DNA of 64,000 bases from Candidatus Parabeggiatoa sp. nov. 2 (GCA_002085445.1 NBMI01000005.1:39941-103940); one strand, 5' to 3'; counted from the first letter of the stretch, positions 9,348-19,504 are shown. Translations and numbers: made by a program. Notes: generated by a model not told the origin, from the sequence alone.

Positions 9348-10031
9348 TTAAAGTGCTTTTTTTAGCGATTTTATCAACCTTTCCATGTCAACATGTTTTT
9401 TAACCAATTTAATTCCTATTTCGTAAAGTGCTTGGGTACTATGCTTAGGTTTTCTCTTGGTAGCACTGAGATATCGAGTGAGTAATTCAAAAAGTCTTTT
9501 CCCTCTTACTTTAAGTTTATACTCAGATTGGATTTCTAATAAGGTGTTTTGCGATGGAGATTGAAAGCCTCGAACAGCGATTAAATGGGTGTTTATGCCA
9601 GTTTCGCCCAGCTTTACAATTTGATTGATATGAAAATCAACCTGGTGTTCTTTGTCCGCATTGCTCAACTTCAAACGCAAACCATTCAATAACACTGTCA
9701 AGTACCTTATTGAAATCATCCTGTTCGTTTTTGTCCAACAATTTTTCTAGCGTTGAACCCGCATAGATATCGTTTTCTATGCTATATCCTTTTGTCCAGA
9801 CAATATCGGCATAAGTCGCTGGAATAGCAGTAAATAACCACATATCTTGATCCGCCAAAAAAGCGGTTTTAAGATGGGAAAACTCAGACTTTTTCTGATA
9901 TCCCGCGAGCAAATTCTTTGTATTGTCATATCATATTTACCTTCAACAAGAATGGTTGGTAACGTTGTATGGATTAATGTGGCAACGAGTTCATCAGTGG
10001 TAAGGGAGGAGCGTGAAAATAATATACTCAT
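9348..10031 (-). pseudogene. DUF4435-like (TOPRIM-type) gene, broken by two frameshifts
   Basis: Three overlapping minus-strand frames join into one protein. The first gives TTLPTILVEGKYDMTI (a TOPRIM-like Glu), the second FLADQDMWLF (acidic D-x-D) followed by TKGYSIENDI, and the third the helical C-terminus to residue LKKAL. The VEGKxD ... DxD ... YSIEN pattern is that of DUF4435 proteins, which often sit with defence genes. Frame changes occur near 9900 and 9700. It is 17 bp upstream of the methyltransferase start. If the frameshifts are real the gene is dead; if they are sequencing errors it would be a full-length third component of the restriction locus. Confidence 0.65.
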
Positions 10032-10103
10032 AGAGAAAAAAAGTTTTTTTTGAGTGTGTGAGTATTTTATTTAGCCACAACTCACATAAAGATTAAGTCG
10101 CTA

Positions 10104-10290
10104 AAGCGCCTACTACTAACTTAGGCGCTAAACAAATACGACTAACTTAGGCGCTAAACAAATACGACTAACTTAGGCGCTAAACAAATACTACTAACTT
10201 TAGGCGCTAAACAAATACGACTAACTTAGGCGCTAAACAAATACTACAAGCTTAGGCGCTAAACAAATACTACAAACTTTGCATATCCTG
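10104..10290. repeat. Tandem repeats of about 25 bp
   Basis: About seven copies of a unit containing acttaggcgctaaacaaata lie in a row, varying only in the last bases (cgacta / ctacta / ctacaa). They sit between the end of the restriction operon and NRPS debris. No coding capacity. Confidence 0.75.
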
Positions 10291-10319
10291 CGAGCAATTA
10301 TTTTTAGCATCATTCTCAA

Positions 10320-10990
10320 CTACTGAATCTGTTGACTTAAACCAGCGACGGTGGGTGATTCAAACAAGCATCGCAATGGTAATTCACAAGCAAAAGCGTC
10401 TGATATCCGTGAGATGACTTGATTTGCCAACAGAGAATGCCCCCCAGTTCAAAGAAATTATCATGAATACCCACCCGTTCAACTCCCAAAACTTCTGCCC
10501 AAATATCGGCCAACCGTTCTTCCTCAGTGGTGCGAGGAGCCACAAAGGATTGATAACAATGCCCTCTATAGATGTTCAGAAAAATAATTTAAAAAAAGCC
10601 AATAGTGAATAAATAGATGTCCAAGATTTATCGAGGACTCAGGACGAAATAGATGTCCAAGAAGACGTCCAAGATTTATCGAGGACTCCGGACGTCTAAC
10701 AGAGTGACGTGTAACCCTGACAAATAAAAATCTCCCACCGGGGCATTTTGTAGCACAAACATGACTTGGAACAGCAGTGTGTAACTCAAGTGACGTTCTG
10801 GTTGTAGAATAATTTCAACCAATTGTTCAATTGGGACATCTTGATGAGCATAAGCATCAAGGCTGACTTGTTTCACTTGACTCAATAAATCTTGGAAACG
10901 AGGATGGTTGGCAAAGGCGAAGTACCAGCGTATTAACAAAAAAACCAATCAAAGATTCAATATCGCGATATTTACGATTGGCAATTTGGC
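10320..10990 (-). pseudogene. Remnant of a non-ribosomal peptide synthetase
   Basis: On the minus strand the 3' part of a condensation domain is readable (NRKYRDIESLIGFFVNTLVL, frameshift near 10919, then HQDVPIEQLVE and LLFQVMFVLQNAP). The adenylation domain is missing. A carrier-protein domain follows ([27 protein letters not shown]), and after a frameshift HSLLANQVI, the pantetheine-attachment serine region, up to a stop at 10320-10322. Repeats rich in agatgtccaagatttatcga fill the place of the lost domain. It cannot make a product. Confidence 0.85.
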
Positions 10991-11590
10991 TTTCCACGAC
11001 TGCCAAACGTTAGTTTGGACGACTTCCTTACGTTTGGACGCTTATCGGGGCAAAAACGCGGGACGAAGCGAGAGCACTTATGACTGTGTACAGTATACTA
11101 ATGAAAAATTAAAAATGAAAGCCTAAAATTTTTAGTGACTAGAGTAGTAGTCGCAAAAGCTACTCACAAGCAGCTCGTCTTTTGTTTACCCACTTAACTA
11201 TATAATTTGACTGGAAGTCATTTTCACGGATTTGAAATAGGTTCTGTATATAATTAAAAAACGCACCGCCTTATGTTCACAAAATGCGACGCTCAGCGGA
11301 ACTTTTGGCATTCCCAACATAAGGATCGCTGCCATTCAGTTAAGACGATTCCGGGTTTATTTTAATTATACTGAACACTGTCATCCTTAAGCCTTTTTGT
11401 CATGTCTCATTTTGCTCTAACTTCTCCTGTGTCGCCCAAGATTCCTCCGATCCTAAAAATGACTTTCAGCGCAGTTTGTAACGCTGCAAAGTATAAATAG
11501 CATTGAAACTCTGGCCGGAAACCCTAAAACTGATAACTGATAACTGATAACTGATAACTAAAAACGACTGAAAATAATACATGCACTCAC
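10991..11590. other. Repeat-filled gap before pstB remnant
   Basis: Contains a dispersed gtcatgtctca...gaaatg-type repeat (about 11370-11500), a hairpin-like stretch around 11260-11330, and four TAACTGA-type units at 11526-11559. No gene is seen; the short frames here are not supported. Confidence 0.5.
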
Positions 11591-12305
11591 GCCATCGACA
11601 TGACTTCGTTAGGCCGAGGAGAATCTTCGCTCAATCTTGACAATGAAACCATCAGCCTTGAAGTCAAAAACTTGAATCTTTACTATGAATGTTGTCTCTT
11701 GCGTGCGTGCGTTTATTTCATTTTGTGGGCCATGATTTGATTTGAAATCATTCACGTTTTAACCCTTAATTCGCATTATGACGATAAACAGGCCTTAGGA
11801 AACATCAACATGCGAATACCGCAAAATCGCGCGTGACGGCCTATATTGGGCCCAGTGGTTGCGGTAAATCCACCCTGTTACGCTGCTTTAATCGGATGAA
11901 TGACTTGGTAGATAGTGCCGGTGTAGAGGGTGAAATTTGGTTGGATGGTGAAAATATCTACCATCCGTCTGTGAATGTGGCCGATTTGCGGCGGCGGGTG
12001 GGCATGGTATTCCAAAAACCCAATCCGTTTCCTAAAACCATTTACGAAAATGTCGCTTATGGTTTACGTCTACAAGGCATTAACAATCGCCGCATCCTAA
12101 ACGAAGTCGTGGAAAAATCCCTCAAAGGGGCCGCTTTATGGGATGAAGTCAAAGATCGTTTGCAAGAGAATGCGCTCGGCTTATCAGGTGGACAACAACA
12201 ACGACTCGTCATTGCACGAGCGATTGCGATTGAGCCAGAAGTACTATTGTTGGATGAACCGTTCTCCGATTTGGGCCGACAACATATCTCATTCCACGGT
12301 TCGGT
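11590..12305 (+). pseudogene. pstB: pstB (phosphate ABC transporter ATPase), broken
   Basis: The N-terminus is readable from 11599 (MTSLGRGESSLNLDN, then LEVKNLNLYY). It is interrupted by about 75 bp ending in cttaattcgcat, the right end of a family-B MITE. It resumes at about 11776 ([16 protein letters not shown]), has a 2-bp insertion before [14 protein letters not shown], then runs in frame through Walker A, the Q-loop ([19 protein letters not shown]), the signature LSGGQQQR and Walker B ([11 protein letters not shown]). It stops matching near 12290, so the last quarter (D-loop, H-loop) is gone. In the normal Pst system this subunit powers phosphate import. The rest of pstSCA is absent from the window and phoU follows, also broken. 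Confidence 0.9.
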
Positions 12306-12606
12306 TCCTGCTTCAACCAAGCTGGTTGTTTCCAGAATTCCAGAAGCAGGCGTTAGTTCCAAATAAGTAGTCAACTCTAATTTCAACGATCAACATAAAC
12401 AGACAAATTCCAGAAACAGAGCCGTCTTGTCCGCCGGAGCTCGCCGTACACCTTAAACATCTTTTATTGTTTTACTAAATAAAAAATCAGTAGTCAACTC
12501 TAATTTCAACGAACAACATAAACAGACAAATTTGTCAATATTTGTCCATAAAATGGTGAACTGTTTTTAACCCTCCAATGATAACTGATAACTGATAACT
12601 GATAAC
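12306..12606. other. Non-coding gap with duplicated blocks
   Basis: The phrase gtagtcaactctaatttcaa occurs twice (12367 and 12490), and five TAACTGATAAC units run straight into the phoU remnant at about 12583-12620. The 3' end of pstB and the 5' end of phoU should be here and are missing. Confidence 0.55.
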
Positions 12607-13215
12607 TGATAACTGATAACTTAACCAGCCGTGATGTCGAACTGGCTAAACGTGTCTACACGAGCGATTACTTCCGTCAATGCCTTGGAAGTGGCGATTG
12701 ACGAAGAGAGTACGCGGATTTTGGCAATCCGCCAATCCACCGCTAGGGATTTGCGTTTGGTTATGGCCGTCATAAAAACCATTCCTGATATCGAAAGAAT
12801 TGGCGATCAAGCAGGGCGTATTGCACATATAGCCTTGCAGATGCTGGGCCAAACTCTCAGGCCAAACATTTTGTTGCCATTAGTCATCTTGGCAACCATG
12901 TACGACAGATGTTACATGATGCCTTGGATGCTTTTGCGCGTATCGACGTTGAAACGGCGTTGCAAGTTATCCATGAAGATCTAAAAGTGGATCAAGAATA
13001 TGATAATATGAGTCGTCAATTGCTCACCTACATGATGGAAGATCCACGCACGATTCCAATCGTGTTAAATATTATGTGGTCAGCACGCGCCCTAGAACGA
13101 ATTGCCGCGCATTATTAAATATTTGCGAATACCTGATTTACTTACGAATAAGGCAAAGACGTGCGCCACGTTAGCCTAGAAAAAGTGGAAGAACAGGCCC
13201 TGCAACCGCGCTCTT
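12607..13215 (+). pseudogene. phoU: phoU (phosphate signalling regulator), broken
   Basis: PhoU normally damps the PhoR/PhoB phosphate response together with Pst. Readable pieces: SRDVELAKRVYTSDY, then (shifted) VNALEVAIDEESTRIL and DLRLVMAVIKTIPDIERIGD, then after another shift HDALDAFARIDVETA...VDQEYDN and IMWSARALERIAAH. The tail (NICEYLIYL, then VEEQALQP) is in yet other frames up to about 13215. The first about 50 residues are replaced by a TAACTGA repeat run. At least three frameshifts make it non-functional. It directly follows the pstB remnant, the usual pst-phoU order. Confidence 0.88.
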
Positions 13216-13493
13216 GAGGTTATTTATGACGTGAGTTCGACGTTAATTTTCAATAAGTTATCGAAATTTTCGATTAACCAATTGTTTGACAATAATTAAT
13301 TGATAAAACCAACTTTTTTGACGATTAAACCCTTAATATTAATAAGGTCAATAACCGAAAATTGTGGGCCATAGAGTGAAATGAGTCAGTCAATGTTTTT
13401 TTAACGGATTGATCTAAAAGTCATTATAATATAACTCGTTGATAGAATTAATAATTCTATAACTCACTGAGAATTAAAGTCGAGCTCACGTTT

Positions 13494-13680
13494 ATGCGAA
13501 TATTTCGGGCTCAAAAGAAAAATGAAAAATGAACAAAGATGTCATTTCGTTTCGGTTTCGGTTTCTTTGCTCTGAGAAAGCTTGAGAAAGCTTGAGAAAC
13601 CTTATAAAATCACGTATCTGAAATACGTGTTTATAAGTCATTGATTTTTTGTCTGATTCAATTCAACCCTTCATTCGCAT
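13494..13680. mobile_element. MITE family B copy
   Basis: Begins atgcgaat and ends attcgcat, with the family's inner block ttataagtcattgatttttt and gattcaattcaaccctt. Flanks (cgttt / tattt) match poorly, so the duplication has decayed. Related to 30924-31082, 43442-43620 and 51421-51530. The gap from 13216 to 13493 holds no recognisable gene. Confidence 0.65.
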
Positions 13681-13796
13681 TATTTATACTTTGCACGGCT
13701 GAAATTTTGACTATGCACACAAATCGTTCGTAGAGTGGACAAGCGGGCAGCAAGGACTTTCCAAATACCAAAAATCGTACCCGCTCTTGCTTGCCC

Positions 13797-14062
13797 ACCG
13801 GCGCGTATAGTCGCCCCAAAAATATTGATAACTATTGATATTAGCTGGACATTATCTAAAAAAATTTTAAAAATTATTTTTAAAGTAACATAAGGGTGCT
13901 TGAGGTGGTTAGCCTTTTTAGTTAAAAAAAAGGGATTCTCAAGCATTCAAGTAATCCTAAGCTCTCATTAGGCTAGGGGATAAAGGGCTGATACTCCCAC
14001 TTCTATTAATCGTGTCGACTCATTTGTTGACATGTCAATAGTTGTCAATAGAATTGCTATCT
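13797..14062. repeat. Repeated structured element I (copy 1)
   Basis: Starts tagtcgccccaaaaatattg and contains ataagggtgcttgaggtggt and ggataaagggctgatact. It ends near gtcaatagttgtcaatagaa, which is inverted relative to the start (tattgataactattga). Copies at 15083-15215 (internal deletion) and 44450-44760. There is no ORF. It could be a MITE or a mobile structured RNA. From here to 14523 nothing else is recognisable. Confidence 0.6.
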
Positions 14063-14523
14063 GAGACTCGAAAAATCATAGACTTAAAAAGTTATGTGCA
14101 TAGAGTAGAAATCGAAGGGGTTGGGGGTGTGTAAAAATTGATCTCGCGTAGCGACGAACGATGTTCAAATCATAACCGTTTGCAGTATATGCTCATTCAA
14201 TTTTTTTAATACCTGCACGGGTACTTATGCTCATTCAAAATGAAAAATGATGATTCAAAATGATCATTCTCGGAATCCGTTTTTGTTAAAAAACTTTTGC
14301 CGAGGCAAACGTTTTTTCTTGAAATGCTTTGCCTCAAAAAGGCTAACAAAATCCGTGTCGGTGCCTGTCCAATTTTTAAGTCACTGATTTGACTTAACTC
14401 AATTGAACTGTTCATTCACATTATTTACAATAAATCAATTCTTGTCTTACGACTCGTAGTTCAGAGGTGTCGGGTGCGATTAAAAGTGATACTCAATGAT
14501 CAAGTTTTTAGTCTGACAATAAT

Positions 14524-14725
14524 AACTACAAGGATTGTATGCTTATGAAGGGATTTTAGATGCAAGCATAAAATCACTCTCGATTTTTCTTTGAATAAGC
14601 ATTTGCTGATTGAATAGCTTTCTTCGAAACGATTTTATTTTCCAAGGAAAGCTAAAAATTTATCGAATTTGTTCATTGCGATAAATTAGCGAAGAAATCC
14701 TTTTTTATATACAATCCTTGTAGTT
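14524..14725. mobile_element. MITE family E copy
   Basis: About 200 bp with outer ends aactacaaggattgtat and atacaatccttgtagtt. Shared interior includes gaacaaattcgataaa-like and ctttccttggaaaa-like stretches in either orientation. Sister copies at 22045-22254, 29375-29573 and 34224-34421. Confidence 0.75.
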
Positions 14726-15082
14726 TTTCATTAGTATAATAGTCGCTCTTGACACACCCCTCTCGGATTCCGTTTTTCGCGAAAAACCTTTGCATCGCCC
14801 CTTCGATCCGGGGAGTAAAATCGCACGTAAAGTCCCCTTACGTCAGGGGATGAACGGAGTGTGTCACGGCTCTGGCAAAAACGCTTTACGAGTTCAGAGC
14901 GAAGCGAGAGCATTTTATAACGGTGTGCAGTATAGTCGCTTTGGGCCGTCTTTCATCAAATTGACTAAAGCGGCGACGACGAACTTGACTTATTTAGACG
15001 AAACGAATACCATAACAACCATTCGTCATACCATACCGATACCGGCAAAGGCCTAATTTAATTAATTTGATAAAAAGGCTTG

Positions 15083-15215
15083 TATAGTCGGCCCAAAAAT
15101 ATTGATAACTTAGGCGAGGGGATAAAGGGCTGATACTCCCGCAATTCCTAATTGTTGAAAGACATACTCCATTTAGTATGCATGTCAATAATTATCAATA
15201 GAATTGCTATCTCCA
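15083..15215. repeat. Repeated structured element I (copy 2, internally deleted)
   Basis: Shares tagtcggcccaaaaatattg and gaggggataaagggctgata with the copies at 13797 and 44450, but lacks about 110 bp of the middle. It ends 40 bp before the tRNA gene. The stretch 14726-15082 holds a gacacacccctctcgg repeat and no supported gene. Confidence 0.6.
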
Positions 15216-15253
15216 GATTGAAACTAGGATATAATTATCACCTTTCAAACAAC

Positions 15254-15328
15254 GGGCGCGTAGCTCAGTGGTAGAGCACTACCTCGACACGGTAGGGGTC
15301 GGTGGTTCAATCCCACTCGCGCCCACCA
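15254..15328 (+). tRNA. tRNA-Val (anticodon GAC)
   Basis: A full cloverleaf is readable: acceptor GGGCGCG (15254-15260) with CGCGCCC (15318-15324), D-arm GCTC...GAGC, anticodon stem CTACC/GGTAG around the loop TCGACAC with GAC at 15286-15288, and T-arm GGTGG/CCACT with loop TTCAATC. The discriminator A and an encoded CCA follow (15325-15328). Position 33 is C instead of the nearly invariant T. A terminator follows 10 bp later, so it is a single-gene unit. Confidence 0.93.
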
Positions 15329-15338
15329 TCTTTCTCCC

Positions 15339-15365
15339 AAAGCACGGTTTTATCGTGCTTTTTTT
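15339..15365 (+). terminator. Terminator of the tRNA-Val gene
   Basis: AAAGCACG and CGTGCTTT form an 8-bp stem with a 7-nt loop, followed by a run of T. Confidence 0.85.
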
Positions 15366-15398
15366 GTTTTTGGTCTCAGTAATTTTTTACCCTCATAC

Positions 15399-15600
15399 TG
15401 GGGTGGTGAAAAATAAATTCAGAAGGCACCTAAACTTGATCCTATTTTTATTCCGCTATGATTACTTTTTTAATATAAACAATCAGTTAAATAATAGTGT
15501 TGTAGTTCACAATTAGCTTCGCTGAGCTTCTGTTCGTTTACTTCGTTCTCTTCGTTCTCGTCACAATTCACAATTCACAATTCACAATTCACAGCTGTTC
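15399..15600. mobile_element. Truncated MITE family C copy
   Basis: The left end tggggtggtgaaaa is perfect for the family, and the inner parts (tttttattccgct, cacaattagcttcgctgag, repeated attcacaattcacaa) match the copies at 31190 and 56443. The right terminal repeat is lost. The rest of the gap up to thrS (15601-15878) has no gene. Confidence 0.6.
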
Positions 15601-15878
15601 CTATTTTGGGGCCATTTTAGGTAATTAATTGAATTAGGACTGACGCCTTGACAAATTAAATTCATTTCAAATTCAATGATTTCTTGACAAAACCCCGTTT
15701 CGCCAACGGAGCGCATTATGTCAATAAAATCCGTCATAAGTTAATCCTTTCATCTCTGTGTGTCCACAACAGGGCCACCAATAACGAATTCATTTTCCCT
15801 CACCCCGGCCCTCTAGTCCGAAGGGGTATTCCCTTTCCCATTATGGGGAGAAGGGTGATTTAATCAACGGACTCTCTC

Positions 15879-17786
15879 ATGCCTATCATCACATTGCCCG
15901 ACGGCAGTCAACGTCAATTTGAAACTCCCGTAACGGTGGCCGAAGTCGCCGCCAGTATCGGTGCCGGCCTTGCAAAAGCCGCTTTGGCAGGCAAGGTGAA
16001 TGGCCGTTTGGTAGACACCTCAACTGTCATTGAAGACGATGTGCAATTGGCAATTATCACTGACCGCGATCCACAAAGCCTAGAAATCATACGCCATTCC
16101 TGTGCCCATTTAATGGCGCAAGCCGTTAAAAGCCTCTTCCCAGAAGCCCAAGTCACTATTGGCCCCGTTGTTGAGAATGGTTTCTATTACGATTTTTCCG
16201 ACGAAAAAAGCTTTACGCCCGAAGACTTAGAAAAAATTCAGGCCAAAATGGAAGAACTGGCCGCCCAAAATTTCACCGTGACGCGCTCCGTCATGTTACG
16301 CGATGAAGCCACCCAATTTTTCCGGGATAAAGGTGAAGAATACAAGGCCCAAATTATTGAGTCGATTCCCACTAATGAAGCAATTTCCTTATATCAACAA
16401 GATAATTTTATTGACTTGTGTCGGGGGCCGCATGTGCCTAGCACGGGCAAAATAAAGGCCTTTAAATTAATGAAACTCGCGGGCGCGTATTGGCGGGGCG
16501 ATTCCAATAACGAAATGCTACAACGCATTTACGGTACCGCGTGGACAAACAAAAAAGACCTCAAAGCCTATTTGCACCGCCTAGAAGAGGCTGAAAAACG
16601 CGATCACCGCAAACTTGGCAAACAATTAGACTTATTTCATGTCCAAGAAGAAGCCCCCGGCATGGTTTTTTGGCACGACAAAGGCTGGCAAATTTACTTA
16701 ACTATCCAAACCTACATCCGGCGCGTCTTGCGTGAGCATGGTTATCAAGAAGTCCATACCCCACAATTAGTAGACCGTTCTTTGTGGGAAAAATCCGGGC
16801 ATTGGGACAAATTCAGCGATGATATGTTTACGACACACTCAGAAAATCGTGAATATGCCATCAAACCCATGAACTGCCCCTGTCATATTCAAATTTTCAA
16901 TCAGGGCCTCAAAAGTTACCGCGATTTACCCTTACGGATGGCCGAATTTGGCTCATGTCATCGCAACGAAGCCTCTGGCACCATGCATGGGCTGCTGCGG
17001 ATACGCCATTTTGTCCAAGATGATGCCCATATTTTTTGTACCGAAGAACAGATTCAACACGAAGTATCTGATTTTATTGACTTATTATTTCAAGTCTATG
17101 CCGACTTTGGTTTTAGTAACCTCATTATTAAATTATCTACCCGCCCCGAACAACGTGTCGGCAGTGACGAAGTTTGGGGTAAGGCCGAAAAAGCCTTAGA
17201 ATTAGCTTTAAATAACAAAGCGTTAAATTGGGAATTACAACCGGGTGAAGGCGCATTTTACGGCCCCAAGATAGAATTTTCGCTCAAAGACTGTCTGGAG
17301 CGCGTCTGGCAATGTGGCACGATTCAAGTGGATTTTTCCATGCCCGGTCGTTTGGGGGCCGAATATGTTGCCCCTGATGGCAGCAAACAAGTCCCAGTTA
17401 TGTTACATCGCGCCATACTAGGATCATTAGAACGATTTATTGGTATACTTATAGAAGAACACGCTGGGGCGTTGCCAGTGTGGCTCGCGCCCGTGCAAGC
17501 CGTCATACTAACTATCACTGACAAACATGCCGACTATGCCAAACAAATCGAAGCGCATATGCAAAAACACGGATTTCGTGTCGCAGCAGACTTGAGAAAT
17601 GAAAAAATTGGGCTTAAAATTCGTGAACATACTTTACAAAAAGTGCCCTATCTACTGATAGTCGGACAAAAAGAAGTTGAAAATCAACAAGTAGCCGTGC
17701 GATTGCTCAAAGGTGAAGACAAAGGTGCGATGTCACTAACGGCTTTCACCGAACAACTAAGCTTCGATATTGCCGGCTACATTTAG
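15879..17786 (+). CDS. thrS: Threonyl-tRNA synthetase
   Basis: 635 aa, normal for the enzyme (642 in E. coli). It charges tRNA-Thr with threonine. N-terminal TGS domain (about 1-60); editing domain with HSCAHLMAQ; class II catalytic core with [13 protein letters not shown] (zinc-binding Cys), motif 2 [11 protein letters not shown], the [10 protein letters not shown] stretch, motif 3 [14 protein letters not shown]; and the anticodon domain at the end. Its stop codon overlaps the Shine-Dalgarno of infC. It begins the translation-factor operon thrS-infC-rpmI-rplT. Upstream 100 bp hold a tcaccccggccct repeat; no leader structure of the E. coli thrS operator type was identified. Confidence 0.98.
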   Translation: MPIITLPDGSQRQFETPVTVAEVAASIGAGLAKAALAGKVNGRLVDTSTVIEDDVQLAIITDRDPQSLEIIRHSCAHLMAQAVKSLFPEAQVTIGPVVENGFYYDFSDEKSFTPEDLEKIQAKMEELAAQNFTVTRSVMLRDEATQFFRDKGEEYKAQIIESIPTNEAISLYQQDNFIDLCRGPHVPSTGKIKAFKLMKLAGAYWRGDSNNEMLQRIYGTAWTNKKDLKAYLHRLEEAEKRDHRKLGKQLDLFHVQEEAPGMVFWHDKGWQIYLTIQTYIRRVLREHGYQEVHTPQLVDRSLWEKSGHWDKFSDDMFTTHSENREYAIKPMNCPCHIQIFNQGLKSYRDLPLRMAEFGSCHRNEASGTMHGLLRIRHFVQDDAHIFCTEEQIQHEVSDFIDLLFQVYADFGFSNLIIKLSTRPEQRVGSDEVWGKAEKALELALNNKALNWELQPGEGAFYGPKIEFSLKDCLERVWQCGTIQVDFSMPGRLGAEYVAPDGSKQVPVMLHRAILGSLERFIGILIEEHAGALPVWLAPVQAVILTITDKHADYAKQIEAHMQKHGFRVAADLRNEKIGLKIREHTLQKVPYLLIVGQKEVENQQVAVRLLKGEDKGAMSLTAFTEQLSFDIAGYI

Positions 17787-17798
17787 GAGGACAGTTAC

Positions 17799-18317
17799 AT
17801 CGCTCACGACAAACGCACACGCCTGAATCGAACAATTATCGCACATAATGTGCGGTTGATAGATGCCGATGGTCAACAAATTGGCATCGTATCCAACCGT
17901 GAGGCGCAACAAAAAGCACAAGAAGCCGAATTGGATTTGGTGGAAATCGTCCCTAACGCCAAACCACCCGTATGCCGGATAATGGACTATGGCAAGTTTC
18001 AGTTTGAACAAAACAAGAAACTTCGTTCCGCCAAGAAAAAACAAAAACAGGTACAACTCAAGGAAGTCAAATTCCGTCCTAATACGGACGATGGGGATTA
18101 TCAGGTTAAAGTACGCAACCTGATACGTTTCCTAGAAGAGGGGGACAAAGCCAAAGTCACCTTACGCTTTCGTGGTCGAGAAATGGCCCATCAAGATTTG
18201 GGCTATAAACTGCTCAAGCGTGTGGAGGCGGATTTGTCTGAATACGGTACCGTTGAACAACGTCCCAGAATGGAAGGACGGCAAATGGTGATGGTGCTTG
18301 GGCCGATAAAAAAATAA
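17799..18317 (+). CDS. infC: Translation initiation factor IF-3, AUC start
   Basis: 172 aa. IF-3 binds the 30S subunit and rejects non-standard start codons. The conserved N-terminus ([19 protein letters not shown]) is open only from codon ATC at 17799. This lies 8 nt after a strong Shine-Dalgarno (taggagg, 17784-17790) that overlaps the thrS stop. No ATG/GTG/TTG is available there; the next possible start (GTG 17850) would delete conserved residues. infC genes with AUU or AUC starts are known and allow IF-3 to limit its own synthesis. The linker and C-domain ([36 protein letters not shown]) are all normal. Confidence 0.95.
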   Translation: MAHDKRTRLNRTIIAHNVRLIDADGQQIGIVSNREAQQKAQEAELDLVEIVPNAKPPVCRIMDYGKFQFEQNKKLRSAKKKQKQVQLKEVKFRPNTDDGDYQVKVRNLIRFLEEGDKAKVTLRFRGREMAHQDLGYKLLKRVEADLSEYGTVEQRPRMEGRQMVMVLGPIKK

Positions 18318-18937
18318 TCCCTCACCCGAGCAAACTCCCCTCAAGGGGAGAGTCCCTCTCCCGTAGGTGATGAAAATAATTAATAGAGTTGTCCCTTAAT
18401 AAGCTAATTCCTTGATTTTTATTTAAAAGTATATCGTCTTTTCAATGGGTTACGTTTATTTAGGGACAAGTCTAATAATTAATTGTTAATATACTGCACA
18501 CAGAACCAGGCAAAAGTTTTTCATCGCGACAAATTTTTGCCTGGATTTTATGTTTGCGCTTTATTGTTTGCCTCGAGCTGTGTGTAAAAAGCTTTCCGGA
18601 TATAGCAAAGCTCTGAAACATCGTTATTTCGCGTAGCGAAGATATGCGAGATAAGTTACACTGAACACTGAGCTTTGCCATAAACATAGCTCTTTCTGTC
18701 ATTTCTTATTTTGGACGGGTTACAGATTTCTCGCTTCATGAGACATGACAAAAGCGTAAATTGTGTAAAGCTAAGCTTATGAATGACGGCAAGTCGATTT
18801 AAATTGTTGTTTTTAAAAATAATTTTATTAAGCGGAATACTTGACTGGGATCAAGTTGTTAAACCGTAAGAACCTCAGTCGAGCATCGCCCCACTCAAGA
18901 GATAAGGGTGACCGTTACATAAGGAGTACCAATTAAC
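18318..18937. other. 620-bp gap between infC and rpmI
   Basis: In relatives these genes are adjacent. The gap holds a short hairpin after infC (actcccctcaaggggag), a dispersed gtcatttc/gacatgac repeat (about 18655-18760), and a block before rpmI (about 18840-18910) that may be the leader. The possible ribosome-binding site is aaggag (18921-18926). No gene is seen. Confidence 0.55.
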
Positions 18938-19135
18938 ATGCCAAAAATGAAAACCAATCGTGGTGCGGCCAAACGCTTTAGACGCACCACTGGGGGCGGC
19001 TTTAAGCGTGGCCAAAGCCACCGTAGACACATCCTTACCAAAAAAAGCACCAAACGTAAACGCCACCTGCGCTCCCCCATTATGATAGATAAGGCCGAAG
19101 TCGCAACGGTTAAACGTTTATTACCCTACGCGTGA
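18938..19135 (+). CDS. rpmI: 50S ribosomal protein L35
   Basis: 65 aa, the standard size; very basic. It starts [15 protein letters not shown], the conserved L35 start, and has [21 protein letters not shown] Shine-Dalgarno (aaggag) lies 11 nt upstream. It is followed 12 bp later by rplT, with which it is normally co-transcribed; in E. coli L20 represses this pair. Confidence 0.97.
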   Translation: MPKMKTNRGAAKRFRRTTGGGFKRGQSHRRHILTKKSTKRKRHLRSPIMIDKAEVATVKRLLPYA

Positions 19136-19147
19136 GGATAACAAAAG

Positions 19148-19504
19148 ATGCCAAGAGTCAAACGCGGCGTAACAGCACACGCCAAACATAAAAAAATCCT
19201 AAAACAGGCCAAAGGTTATCGTGGGGCCCGCAGTAGGGTATTTCGCGTTGCCAAACAAGCGGTAATAAAAGCGGGGCAATATGCTTACCGAGATCGCCGG
19301 CAACGTAAACGCCAATTTCGGGCCTTGTGGATAGCGCGAATCAATGCCGCAGCGCGTGAATGTGGATTATCTTATAGCCGTTTCATGGAGGGCTTACATA
19401 AGGCCGGCATTGAAATTGACCGAAAAATGTTGGCAGAATTAGCGGTGTTTAATAAAGAGGCGTTTGCGGCTTTGGCTGAGAAGGCCAAGGCGGTGGTTGC
19501 ATAA
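19148..19504 (+). CDS. rplT: 50S ribosomal protein L20
   Basis: 118 aa, as in E. coli. Typical sequence: [19 protein letters not shown] at the start, [39 protein letters not shown], and [10 protein letters not shown]. It is needed for 50S assembly. In relatives pheS follows directly; here pheS is 15 kb away. Confidence 0.98.
   Translation: MPRVKRGVTAHAKHKKILKQAKGYRGARSRVFRVAKQAVIKAGQYAYRDRRQRKRQFRALWIARINAAARECGLSYSRFMEGLHKAGIEIDRKMLAELAVFNKEAFAALAEKAKAVVA

Noticed and set aside
13680..13946. 88-aa minus-strand ORF
   Set aside because: It runs across a MITE end and element I and shows no protein-like features; the other copies of element I are not open.
17850..17852. GTG as start of infC
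   Set aside because: It would remove conserved IF-3 residues and has no Shine-Dalgarno, unlike ATC 17799.
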